From Brachionus koreanus (Eukaryota > Rotifera > Eurotatoria > Ploima > Brachionidae): a stretch of 35,371 bases of DNA. Location of the stretch: contig PJRA01000152.1 in the NCBI GenBank assembly GCA_016987375.1, positions 102,131-137,501 on the forward strand. The letters run 5' to 3'. Shown here one piece after another: positions 9,960 through 20,615 of the stretch. The translations under genes and the position numbers were made by a program. Position 1 is the first letter of the stretch, and each line of letters starts with the position of its first letter. The notes under the pieces are model-generated. The model saw nothing but the letters and a program-made list of their open reading frames with translations, did not search any database and was not told where the DNA came from.

Positions 9960-12900
9960 TTAAACAACATTATTTTTAATCGTGTTTAATTCGTTTAACG
10001 ATTTGTCTAAGATGCAATTTCCGTTTTCACATGACTCGATTTGATCTGGAAATTGGGTTTCAACAAAATTTTCTTGGCTATTCAAATTGTTTATTTCCTC
10101 TTCTGAATCGGTGCCGTTCATAAGAGAATCAACTTTTACTTCCACGAAGCATGTTTTGTTTGTTGCAACAAATTTTGCATCTTTTTGAACAAATAACTGT
10201 TTAGCTAAATTTAGATCCTCGGAAGGAATCTTAAAAATAAATAATTAGAAATTAAGATTTTTATATATTTTTTCTTGATTTCTAATATTTGAATAAATAT
10301 TTATATTTAGCCTTTAAATACTTTATTAACTAGCATATATAATTTTATTGAAAAAATAATTTTATTACTTACAAAACAATAACCAGTGTCGTAAGAGCTA
10401 ATGTAATATTCATCTATATTGCCAATTTCTAAAGGCTGACTGATAGATGCAACAACTCCAAAAACCTCTTGAATTAAAAAAAAAAAATTTTTTTTTTCAA
10501 ATTTAATTTTTGTTTTTTAAAGGAATATTACCGAAACCAACCGGTAATTGACCGATTCTAATCAACTTCCAATAGTCGTTTTCAATATTTAACAATATTC
10601 CGTGAGGAAATCTTAAATTAATTTTTTTTACAATGTTTTTAAATTAATTTTATATTTGCAATACTTTTTCAACAAGCGAGTTTCCATTACCAGAGAAATG
10701 TCAAATTCTTTTTTTGTAAAGTTGAAGAAGATTTCATTGTTTTCGTATTCTCTTCGAAAAAAAAAATATTTCTAAAGCTTTTTTTGGTAAAATATATTTG
10801 AATAAAGTTTTTAATAGAATACAATTTAGATTAATTTAATTTATTTTTGATCCTGAATTTAATTCAAAATCCTCAATGTTTTAATTAAATTTTTATTTCT
10901 TCAAATTTTTGCAAACACAAACAATACTCCATATGAGGTTTACATTTTTATTAAAATAAATGATCAGTTTGTAGAAAATTCTTTGTTTTACAAAATCATG
11001 TATCGTCACCTAAATATCACTAGTATTCATTGAAAAAAAAGAAAAAAATAGTAAAAAATAAGTCTTAATTTTTCAGTTTTAAAGTATTTTTAATTAGACC
11101 ATATTTTATACTAAAAAAAATAGTTTAAAAATTTGCTATTTATTATTATTTTAATTTATTACATTTGATCTTGATTTTTTTCAAAAAATTCTACAATTCA
11201 ATTTTACAAAAATTATAATTATAAATTTTTGTGAATTCTACAAATTTCTATTCAATGTAAAATTAATGAAAATAAATCGCAACCAATTTGCACACATTTT
11301 ACAGACTTTCGCAGTAGGTGAAACAACAGTTGTTTCAGTTTGTTTCACCTGTAGAACAAATTTTTGCAATTAGAATTTTTGACTATTAACGATGGTGGTT
11401 AACACTAGAAGCACCATTAGAGTCATTTGGACTCGTTTAAAAAATTTTTAAATCCTCTAATCTTTTGAATAGATATTTCTAATGATAACATCTCTTTTGA
11501 TTTATATGGATGTTAAAATTATCTTTAAAAAATTATGTTACTTTATATAGTTTTTTTTATAGAATATTTTTGAATTTAAAAAACGTGAAAAATTGCTTGG
11601 TGCTTCTAGTGTTAACTTAATATAAACCTATGCATCAATCAAAAAATACTTAAATATCTTGTTTAGATAATTTTTGTGCATGATCATTACAACTTGATCT
11701 TTTAGTTCACTTTGTCGATTCAACAAATATTTTTAAATGATAAAATAATCGTTATAAGGGTTTACATCAAGATTGACCTGAATTTTTTGCTAACAACTTA
11801 ATCAAATTTAAAATTTTAGCTAATATAAGAAAAAAGCTCTTAATTTATTAAAAATTCAAATAAAACTTGTAAATTAAAAAAATTTCATTTTGTTTTTGGA
11901 CATAAAAAGAAAATTTTTAAAGAATTAATTTGATAATTTCTTTTGTAAGAAATCTAAAACAAAGATTTTAAATCCTAGTAAAATGCAACTTTGGTATCTG
12001 CAGCCATTACCATAAAACTGAATCTATTTATTCATCATTAATAATAATTTTGCAGAAAGAAGATCTGTTTATATTGATGAATTAAAAATCAACTTAAGAA
12101 TTAAAATTTAATATTTCAAAATTTTTAAAAACAAACATGTAAGTCTTCATTTTTATATAGACATTTTTAATAGTTTTTTAGGCATTTATGAAATTAAATA
12201 AATGAAGTGCTAATCAGTCGATTACGATAATGGTACTGGCCTGTTGATTAACCTTGAAAATTGACACATAACTTGACCATCATTAGATTTACTATCATCC
12301 AAAATATTTTTAACATTTGCCTTCGACTGTTCAAAAACTGCTGCCTACTAAATATGAACATATTTCTATGTCTAATTCAACATTATTACGACTTCAATTA
12401 TTTGATTTCTAGTTTAATTATTTATATGTTCAGCTGTTACATAAATGGCAATTTTTATTTTATATTTATAATATATTTAAAAAGAAAGAAAATAACATAA
12501 AATGAAAAATAGCTTATTTTTTTAAAAAAAAAAAGAGAAAAAAAAATTTGTATAAAAATAGGAAATTTTTCTTAGAATTAAACTATAGCTTTAGTTAAGT
12601 TTATCTTACATAAGTAAAAATAATTAGCCATATAATATAAGCTTGTATTTATTGTTGAATGAGGAATTTTTTGTTCAATAATTTTTGGTTGACAGATTTA
12701 AGCAAAATTTTCAAGAAAAGATATTATTAATGAATAAGGTTTTCCACTATTATCTTAAAAAAAACTTTAATAAAAATAACCTTTTAATTAAATTCATTAT
12801 TTGAAATTTTATTATTAATTTAAAAACAAACACTATTTTTTTACATATCTTTTCTATTTTTGTTATATCTTTTCAAGAAAAATTGCTTGATTATGTTTGT

Positions 12901-14576
12901 TTTCTGAAAAGAATAAAGAAAGCTTTTACATGCATATTAGAGAAAGCTGATAGTTAATTATGAAAGAAGAAATTTATAAAAAATTAGTAAATTTATTTTA
13001 ATTAATTTTGAAAAATTATTTGATTTTGTTGAAATATAATTATTACTTACTCGGTTTCGTAAAACATTATGCTAATTAGAGTTGGAATGATTAGAAAAAA
13101 TGCATCCATGTTATACAATCCAGTGATACAATACTCTATAGAATCAGGTATAAGCAGTGGCAAAGTTATTTTACGCTGACGACATTCTTAAATTTAAAAC
13201 TTGAAAATTAATGAAAAAAAATATGAAATAAAAAAGAGTTTAACACTATCAAGTACTTCTAATTTTTAGAAATTTCAAATTTAGTAATGTAGATAAATTA
13301 AATATTTTTTTGCTTAAAATTTTTTAAGAATTAAAGACAAAATTTCCATTTAATTTTCAGTTTTTTAAAAAGATGTCTAAATAACCCCTCGGGCTTTAAT
13401 TACTAATAACACATTTATTTTAGAAACCATTTTTTGTTAGAAAATATTTTAGAATCAATTCATAAATCTTAACATGAAATGGCTTCCCAATAATTTTTCT
13501 AAATGTTATTAATCTATAAAATAAAAAAAAAAAATAAATTTTATTAAGAAAGTAGTGTTGGGTAGCACCAAAACTCGGTGTTGGCCGTTTTGATGGCCTT
13601 GTACAAAAATAAAATTTGAAAAATTTTACAAATATAGAAATTCGATATATGAAAAAATTTGGTTGAAAAAAAGTTGAAATTTAAAAAAAAAAATTTTTCA
13701 TCACGACTCTCAAGACGGCCAACACCAAGTTATAGCAAAACAGTGGCCGTCCCTGACGGGGCCCAAAACTAAAAAAAGAAAAGCCATTGATTTAAGACCC
13801 TTTAGTTTTTTTAATATTAGAAATTATTAGAAATTTAGATGGCACTTGAGCATTTCATTCTTTTTACTTAATTTTATCTAAAAATTTAAATTTTTTTTAC
13901 CATCTGACAAAGAATGCTTTCTGACAAGTCGATTTTCTGATCTGTGCACTTTTTTAAAATTATAATGGGCTTTTCCATTTTGTTTAGCAAATACTAATTC
14001 TGGTTCTTGAGATTCGTCATAAATTTTTGGTATATGACCTGACAAACATTCGATTACTGTTTCATAATCCTCTTCTTTAATCTAAAATTGAACAATAAAA
14101 TTATTTTCAAGTTTAAATAGCAATGAAAAAACATACCAGTATGTAATCACATTGATACATTGATATGGCCATTATGCTTATTTTGCAATCGGCCAGAGGA
14201 ATAATGAGGTATTTAGCAATCTTAGAAATTCCACGCTGGAGGTCCTCGCCTGATAAATGCATAGGAATCCAGTCTGAATTGCTCAAAATTATGTCATCAT
14301 CGTTTGTAAAAGGCTTCAGTTCTTCAGTTGGGAAAAATAAAATTAATCATTCAAACCAATGTAAAACCAAGCTGACAAATTACCCTGAAAGCCGTAGTGA
14401 TCTACCACTATTGAATAGTCATCGTTGGTTTCGGTAAAAGAAAAGAACGAACACTTTGTTTTGCTAGTGAAGGCTATTTTTACAATAGCGAACATGAGCT
14501 TGTGAATAGATGGCTTCTTAATACTTATTATTTTAAGCTTGTAGTCCAGCAGACGAAGTTCAATATTAGCTTCCAT
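9960..14576 (-). CDS. CASTOR1-like: CASTOR1/GATSL-like cytosolic arginine-sensor homologue, 8 exons
   Basis: CASTOR1 is a cytosolic ACT-domain protein that binds GATOR2 and restrains mTORC1 until arginine releases it. Exons in coding order: 14576-14384, 14321-14137, 14081-13901, 13186-13051, 10751-10665, 10611-10532, 10467-10373 and 10229-9960. All introns are GT-AG and phases agree, giving 408 aa against about 329 in vertebrates. Family matches include RCKFFSLTET as KCSFFSFTET (41-50), STYQTDFIL as SMYQCDYIL (118-126), the LFY dimer-interface region as MFYETE, KKFPSDLL as KKFPHGILL, MVRIGGQPLGF as LIRIGQLPVGF, and AYYIS as EYYIS (306-310). The GATOR2-contact residues of human CASTOR1 (YQ118-119, D121) and arginine-contact S111 are kept (Y120, Q121, D123, S113), but arginine-contact D304 aligns with Gly316. 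About 70 extra acidic, Asn-rich residues follow the family's usual end. The 2.3-kb intron 4 carries transposon remnants. An acceptor-like TTTTTTTAG lies 15 nt before the ATG. Confidence 0.88.
11284..11387. mobile_element. Diverged single-arm copy of the 532-875 foldback family
   Basis: This segment follows the right arm of the 532-875 element in order and orientation: TTGCACA, CAGACTT, a shared AGGTGAAACAACAGTT, TTGTTTCA, AGAACAAATTT and GACTATT. Several substitutions and a small insertion separate the two, so it is an older copy. The opposite arm is missing. It ends just 5' of the piggyBac-like element. Confidence 0.7.
11399..11615. mobile_element. piggyBac-like MITE with TTAA target duplication
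   Basis: A 14-bp perfect terminal inverted repeat, CACTAGAAGCACCA at 11403-11416 and its complement at 11598-11611, is flanked on both sides by TTAA (11399-11402 and 11612-11615). TTAA duplication is diagnostic of the piggyBac superfamily. A subterminal hairpin, GAGTCATTTGGACTC, follows the left repeat. The 209-bp interior has no coding capacity. Confidence 0.85.
13187..13900 (-). other. Intron 3 of the CASTOR-like gene
   Basis: This 714-nt intron runs from donor GTAAAA at 13900 to acceptor TTTAAG at 13187. Its centre holds the GC-richer inverted repeat at 13570-13732; the flanks are AT-rich with nothing else visible. Confidence 0.75.
13570..13755. mobile_element. Inverted-repeat element in CASTOR-like intron 3
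   Basis: AAAACTCGGTGTTGGCCGTTT at 13570-13590 is matched in reverse by the segment ending near 13732 (CGGCCAACACCAAG), separated by about 120 nt of AT-rich DNA. Just outside the right arm is GGCCGTCCCTG, which reads CAGGGACGGCC on the other strand and resembles a hAT-type terminus. The left side, GTGTTGGGTAGCACC, does not mirror it, so the element may be truncated or composite. Confidence 0.5.
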
Positions 14577-16808
14577 TTTAATAGATTTCTAAAAAAATTC
14601 TAAAGACAAATATTTGCATAACAAAAATAGAATTTATTTTTAAGCAATCAAATATATATTGTTACATGCATAGAGTCGTTGCTTATTTATTCAGAGTGTG
14701 CTCCCAGCTACTTATGCCTTTAGATGAAAAAAAAATAGGGTGTTGCTTGAACAAAGTGTAGACGTATCTTGTTCGAACTAGAGAGCCTAGCTTAAAAGAC
14801 TAATAGCCAAAAGGAATATCTTAATATATTTGTTAGTAAAAAAAGCTGAAATTTGAAGTAAATCTAAAGAGTCTAAACAACTGCTTAAGCAAATAGATTG
14901 CTCGATTTAGTTTCTTTTTAAATCTAGAAGCAATTGTTTAGCAAGCTAGAATAAAAAACCAATATTGTCAGTATATATATTTGCGTGGTCTAAGTTAAAA
15001 AGTCTAAATTTAAAAATTGTATGAAGCCATGTTAATTTCTTTTTCAAGATAAAATAAATAATTTTTTTACTAGGTTATCTTGGCACTTGTAAAATAGAGG
15101 GTGGCTAGCACAGTTTTAGGTTAAATTTATTACACAAAAATTAGATATTTAGAAAAAAGCTTGTTCAATATGTGCTAAGAAACAACAAAAAAAAAGAAAT
15201 ATATGTTCAACCATTTTGAAACAAATTATTTTCAAATCAGGTTTTAAATGGTAAAAAATAAAATATTGCATAATTTCTAATTATATCGTCTAGTCTGAGT
15301 ATTTCTCAGATATTTTTCTAACTCCTCGACGTTAATTTGTGTATGTGTATTTTTAAGCAAAAATCAAAATCTTATTGAAATCTCATCACCTGTTTATTGA
15401 TCTAGCTAAGTCAATTTAAATTAAATATGAATTTTTATTTTTATATATAACTCTATATAACATTTTCTTTAGAATTTCAAGCTGGCAATTCACCGATTAC
15501 CAAGCTAACAACAAAATTATTCAACTCTTCTTCATTTAGATGAATGTAATAGAAACTCTTGATTGCCTTGAATTTATATACGTCTTAAAAAGCAAATGCT
15601 AATTAATAATTGCAGTTCTAAACAAATTCAAATTACAAACAATCAACAATCATTTTTAAATGGCTTTAAATGATAAATAGAACAAAAATTTGGGACAAAA
15701 ATATTCCTGGGTTTTAAATAATTTTATTGTATAGATTTTTCTCTAGCTTCAAAAACAAAATTATTTCACACAAAAAAGCACTGACAACTCAGCTAAGTCT
15801 CTATATTTATGCTTTATCTACCAAAGTTCAATTAATCAAGCTTTTTGACTAGATTGGCGTCTAATATGTGCCATAAAATTGTTTATCGTTAGAGAAAAAA
15901 ATTATTTCAAAATGCCTGGATATACCTTTTAAATATAAATTTATCTATTCTTTATTTTTTTTTATTTTACTTTACCTGAGTTTAAATTCAAAATACATAA
16001 ATAAAAAATAAATTTTCTTTGGAGAAAATACACCCCAAAGTTTTTTTATAATTTCATACTTTTTTTTTTTCTAAATGTCAATTAAAATTTTTTAAAAAAA
16101 TTTTATTCAACATGAAAGAGATTTAGAAGAAAAAATTTTCCTCAATTAAAAGGCTCCGTTTTATATAAATTAAGATTTAAGAGTTTTTTCTAATACCTTA
16201 TACTTAACTTTTCTATAGATTTCTATTTTTTAGAAAATTAATGCTTTCCCATTAAAACGATTTAAAAAAAGTTATTTAGAAATAGCTTAATTTCAATTAA
16301 ATAGTTTATCTAATCTTTAATCACTTATTTTAATCAAAGACAAAATGAAATAAATAATAAATAAATAGGGCCTTGAAATTTCCTAAGTAATAAGTCTTAG
16401 TAAAAGATAAGAGTTCGAATTTATAGATATTCTCTTATTTAAAACTAACTGTTAAGTTTTAGTTAATGTTTATTAAGCAAAAAAACCAGCCTAAAACATT
16501 CTAATCTAAGATCGAAGATTTTATTTAGAGAAAAAATTAAACTTAATCTAAATTGCTTAAATATTAGTCTAGGTTTTTGTCTAGAAAGAAAAGTTTTTAA
16601 GACAGTTCTAAAATTTTTATTCTAATTTAAAAAATTTGATTTTCATGTGAAATATTTGTTAGTTTTTGTTTAATTAATTATAATAAATTAGAGGTCATGT
16701 ATAATAAAAAATATAAAAAAATTCATTTTTCAAAAAAGAAATAAATCATGTCGAAAAAATTTATCCTATTCTCTAGTATAGAAAATCTCAAATTAAATGA
16801 CATCATGA
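14577..16808. other. Gene-free AT-rich interval upstream of the CASTOR-like gene
   Basis: No coding region, tRNA or clear repeat. The part nearest 14577 should hold the CASTOR-like promoter. The 10-mer CATAGAGTCG at 14669-14678 also occurs inside the 3190-3237 hairpin and, inverted, at 4179-4188. GTTCGAACT near 14770 resembles a tRNA B box but has no pairing arms. Confidence 0.5.
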
Positions 16809-16989
16809 AAGGACAAAAAACAGGCAAAAAACACTGTTTAAACGCTGTATAAACGGCGTTTGGTAACTGTTTAATTAAGAAATATTTAATTTTAGAAATG
16901 TTTTAAAGATTGTTCGATAAAAAAACATAATCTTTTACAATTATGCAATAAAATTTTTAATAAAAAAAATTAGTTATATTGTTTAGAAT

Positions 16990-17035
16990 TTAACACTTAA
17001 AAACTGGAGGGGTCTTTTGAACCCCTTTTGTAACT
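16990..17035 (+). mobile_element. Possible second piggyBac-like terminus, cut by the gap
   Basis: TTAACACT at 16990-16997 is followed about 13 nt later by the hairpin GGGGTCTTTTGAACCCC. This is the same arrangement as at 11399 (TTAACACT, then GAGTCATTTGGACTC). The opposite end is not visible after the gap, so this is a tentative call. Confidence 0.4.
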
Positions 17036-17092
17036 TTCTTTATTTGTTTTATATTCAATAAATTTGATCATTTTTTTATAATATTTTTTTTT

Positions 17093-17328
17093 NNNNNNNN
17101 NNNNNNNNNNNNNNNNNNNNNNNNNNNNNNNNNNNNNNNNNNNNNNNNNNNNNNNNNNNNNNNNNNNNNNNNNNNNNNNNNNNNNNNNNNNNNNNNNNNN
17201 NNNNNNNNNNNNNNNNNNNNNNNNNNNNNNNNNNNNNNNNNNNNNNNNNNNNNNNNNNNNNNNNNNNNNNNNNNNNNNNNNNNNNNNNNNNNNNNNNNNN
17301 NNNNNNNNNNNNNNNNNNNNNNNNNNNN
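17093..17328. other. Assembly gap of 236 Ns
   Basis: Undetermined bases. Apparent ORFs crossing this segment have no meaning. Confidence 0.99.
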
Positions 17329-17525
17329 AACATCTCAAACACCCATAAACGCTAATTAAATACCTAAAAACCCTTAAAAAACACCCTACTTTACAAAATT
17401 TTTGAAAAATATATTTAACTTTTTTTGTTAAATTTTGTTTTAATTTATTAATTTATGACTTAATTTGTCTAAAATCTTGTCTTAATATTTTTTTTAAACA
17501 GCGTTTTTTGCCTGTTTTTGTCTTG

Positions 17526-20500
17526 ATATTTAAAAATAGCAAAATTAAATTAAATAAAATTAAAAACTTGGTCTATAATCAAACAATCTTTAAAAAATTT
17601 CTTAAATTAAACGAACTTCATAACTTCTGCTTTCTTATGTTTCAAATATTTCTTTTAATAATAAAATTAATTGATTATTTATTTACAAACTTACCTATTC
17701 ATTAAATATCCTTTTTTTTAAATATAGTTAAGCAAAATACTCTAGATAAACCAATTCAGCATTAAACTTGAGTTTCAATTAAATTTATTGTTCAGTTCTA
17801 AATCAATTTTAGCATCTGAAAATGATTCATTTTTAGCACTTTTTGAAAAATGGTACAGTGTTTTATTATTTTTTACAAACAAAGTGTTTTATCTTTAATC
17901 AGATTTAGTTTTACAAATGTTATTTCTTAAAATAATTTAAAAAAAAAGTTTTAATTTAAAATCTTTATTGAAAAATCACCTTCTAATTATAACAAGAACA
18001 AAATAAATAACATTAGAAACTCTTTTGAAGCAAATAACATTCTAATTTTAATACATTTTTGAAAAATATTTTTTAAAATTGAAGCTAGAATATTAGGTAT
18101 TGAATCTTATTTTTAGAAATTTTTGTGTGATATAAAAAAAAGCTATCTTTACCTTTAGATATTAACTTTTAGGTATTTAAAATTGAATCTATTCGAACAA
18201 TTTTATTGAAACAAAACCTTTTAAGTTAATTTCTTAAACAATTCAAATAGAGAAATAAAACATTTTCCTCGAATTTTTTAGTCTATTGTTTGATTTTAAG
18301 TCTTATTCATAGGTTTTTGCTAGATCACGTTTAATTTCAATTAGTCTTAGAGTCTCAGAGCAAAAAAGGTAGAATTTTTTTTCTTTTTACCTTTAAGAAT
18401 ATTCAAAATCTTAAATTATTTGCATAATTAATAATTAATAATAAGTATATTATGCAAAAACTTAAGTTGAGATGAAACTTAAAAAATTCAAAAATAAATT
18501 TTTGACTAATTGATATAAAATTTTCAAATTTTGGATTTAAAAAATAAAAGAATTTCAAACTAATTTTTGCAAATGAAAAGTGCTCTCGTAATAAATAAAT
18601 CCCCAAAAAAAAATAGAACTCTTAACTTTTTCCAAGACAGATAGATTTATTTTCCAAATAAATCACATAAGACATCACAATAAAAAAATTTCACTTCATT
18701 TTTGTACTTATTTAAACCAAAATAGCATGTTTTAATCCCCTGGAACGACTACACAATAAAACCCAATCTATTTAGTCATTATTTACAATGCCATGCTTTT
18801 TAGATTGCTATTTGATTTTAAACGTGATGTATTTCATTAAATATCAGCTTTAATACTATAGAACACCTGTGGATTTTTTTAACTTAGTTTTTAAATCAAG
18901 AAATAAAATTATTTATAGCTAAATAAAAAATTTCAGAATATTTTTCCCCTTCAAATAATTATTTCTATAAATTTAAAGTCTAAATATATCGTCAAAAAAA
19001 CGTCAGAAAAGAATAAAAGATTTAAATATCCGGAAGTTATTTTTAAAACTCACTTACTATTTTTGGATAAATAAAAATCTTAAAATATAACAATAAATAA
19101 CTTTTTTAAATTTTATTTAATACAAAATAAAAACAGCTTAAAAATTAACTTGATTGCAAATCTTAAGCAAAATCAAAAAGTAATTTTTCAGACGAGTTTA
19201 ATTAAAAATTAACAAAATCTGAGAAAAAGCTAAAATAAAAAAAAAGATTTTGTCTTAATGCTAAATCATTGGGCAAGACAAACTGGAGGCGAATAATTTT
19301 CAGTAACGAAATTAACGTTGAAGTAGGGAACTGAATAAAACAAATTTTGATAACGATGATGCCTCTGAAGAGTATAATGATGAATGGATTTTTAAAATAA
19401 AAAATCAATAAAGTGGTTCTATTGAAATTTTGTGTTGAAAGAGTTACTTTAGACCAAAGTTTCGATTCTGACATAAATGCTGATTTGAATTGCAATGAAA
19501 ATTTATGAAATTATCTTGACAAAAAGATAACATACTATTAAAAACTTAATTCAACCATAATCTTGAATTTTTTAAAATATTTTTTTTATATTTAATGAAA
19601 TTTAATGTTTAAGCTACCAAAAAAAGGAATATCACATCGAGGCTCTAATTGATAGAGAAATATTCAAGTTGAATTGATAACGGCTGTAAAAGTCTAAATG
19701 GCTAAGCGCAAAATTTGCCCTAATATAGACCACTATATCGCAGTAACTACTAATATTAAATAAATTTATTTATTTTCAAGATAAAATCTCATGGGTGAAA
19801 AAGAAAGAAAGAAATTTTTAAAAAATTAAATTTTAAAATTTTGAGAGAAAATTTAAAAAGACAGCTTATGATACCAATGTGGCTGGTGTAGTGAAACTTC
19901 AACACTTGATAATTTATTTTTGTGCACTAGTACAGATTTTAAATAACAGTTGCTAAATAAATCTTTCGTCAATTCTGTGAAAAATAGTTTTAAAACCTTG
20001 TTAGCTTTTAATAATTTTATTTATAACTAAAATTTATTTAATTAATGATAATATTTTTTTATGTTTATTGTAAAGTAATTGTCTAAAATTTAGAAAGACA
20101 AAAAAAACGACATGTCATAAGCTGATATTTAGAACTTTAATGCAGAGATTAATCAGCCGAAATTTCATAATTAAAAAATAAGATTTTAATTTTTCATTTA
20201 AAAATGAACTTGAAAAAAATAGGAGAAATTGTCACAGCAATCTAGCACTATGGCCACATCTGTTTTCTACTTTTTCTTCAAATCCAAAACAATTACTTTA
20301 CAAATCCTAATTTATCAACTTAGAATTTAAAACTAAAAAAGGTAAAATTAGAATTGCAAGCTAAAAATAAAAATTTGATCTTGCTTTAGTCCGATGAGCA
20401 GTGGTTTAAAAATTATGAATTTTGTTTGGCTGCAAATATGCATCAATAAACTTTAATATAGATATACACAGCTGAATTCAAATCCCTAGATCTATTTAAA

Positions 20501-20615
20501 ATTTAAAACCAAAAAAAAAATTAAGCACATTTTTCTATAAAAAAATTTAGGTTAAATTTGTTCTTATCTCATATGTTAGAAATCTAGCAGGTACCAGTAA
20601 TAAAAACAAAAAACT
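17526..20615. other. Gene-free AT-rich interval upstream of the UBF-like gene
   Basis: About 3 kb with no supported gene. Open frames at 17508-17705 and 18403-18606 are AT-driven and lack any family signature. The only suggestive coding relic is the possible transposase scrap at 19265-19330. The stretch nearest 20615 should contain the promoter and 5' leader of the UBF-like gene; two in-frame TAA codons at 20598-20603 bound its start. Confidence 0.5.
19265..19330 (+). pseudogene. Possible Tc1/mariner transposase scrap
   Basis: One frame reads KTNWRRIIFSNEINVEVGN before a stop. This resembles the W-x(2)-V/I-I-F-S-D-E segment around the second catalytic Asp of Tc1/mariner transposases, with Asp replaced by Asn. 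No other transposase motif continues convincingly, so this is weak. Confidence 0.35.

Larger units (their letters stand above)
10752..13050 (-). other. Long intron 4 of the CASTOR-like gene
   Basis: This 2.3-kb intron is far longer than the gene's other introns (55-714 nt). It has donor GTAAGT at its 13050 side and acceptor TTCGAAG at its 10752 side. It contains a half copy of the 532-875 foldback family (11284-11387) and a complete piggyBac-like MITE (11403-11611). The rest is AT-rich and featureless; the open frame at 12261-12500 is a compositional artefact. Confidence 0.75.
16809..17525. mobile_element. Inverted-repeat element spanning the assembly gap
   Basis: GACAAAAAACAGGCAAAAAA beginning near 16812 and continuing CACTGTTTAAA is mirrored by TTTAAACAGCGTTTTTTGCC to about 17525. 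The arms are about 28 bp, nearly perfect, and bracket a 236-N gap, so the element is about 715 bp in this assembly. Inside the left end are degenerate units of AAACGCTGT type. A piggyBac-like terminus lies at 16990. The gap may reflect a repeat collapsed in assembly. Confidence 0.6.

Noticed and set aside
10477..10497. Long A-run followed by T-run palindrome (also near 1951, 3096 and 3281)
   Set aside because: Common in DNA this AT-rich; no reason to assign a function.
12261..12500. 79-aa plus ORF in CASTOR-like intron 4
   Set aside because: AT-driven hydrophobic translation, antisense within an intron.
14765..14785. GTTCGAACT resembling a tRNA B box
   Set aside because: The flanks do not pair as a T arm and there is no A box or acceptor stem at the right distance.
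16997..17342. ORFs crossing the N gap
   Set aside because: The sequence is mostly undetermined bases.
17508..17705. 65-aa plus ORF after the gap
   Set aside because: Low-complexity Lys/Ile/Phe composition; it starts inside the inverted-repeat arm.
18403..18606. 67-aa minus ORF
   Set aside because: AT-rich random frame without recognisable motifs.
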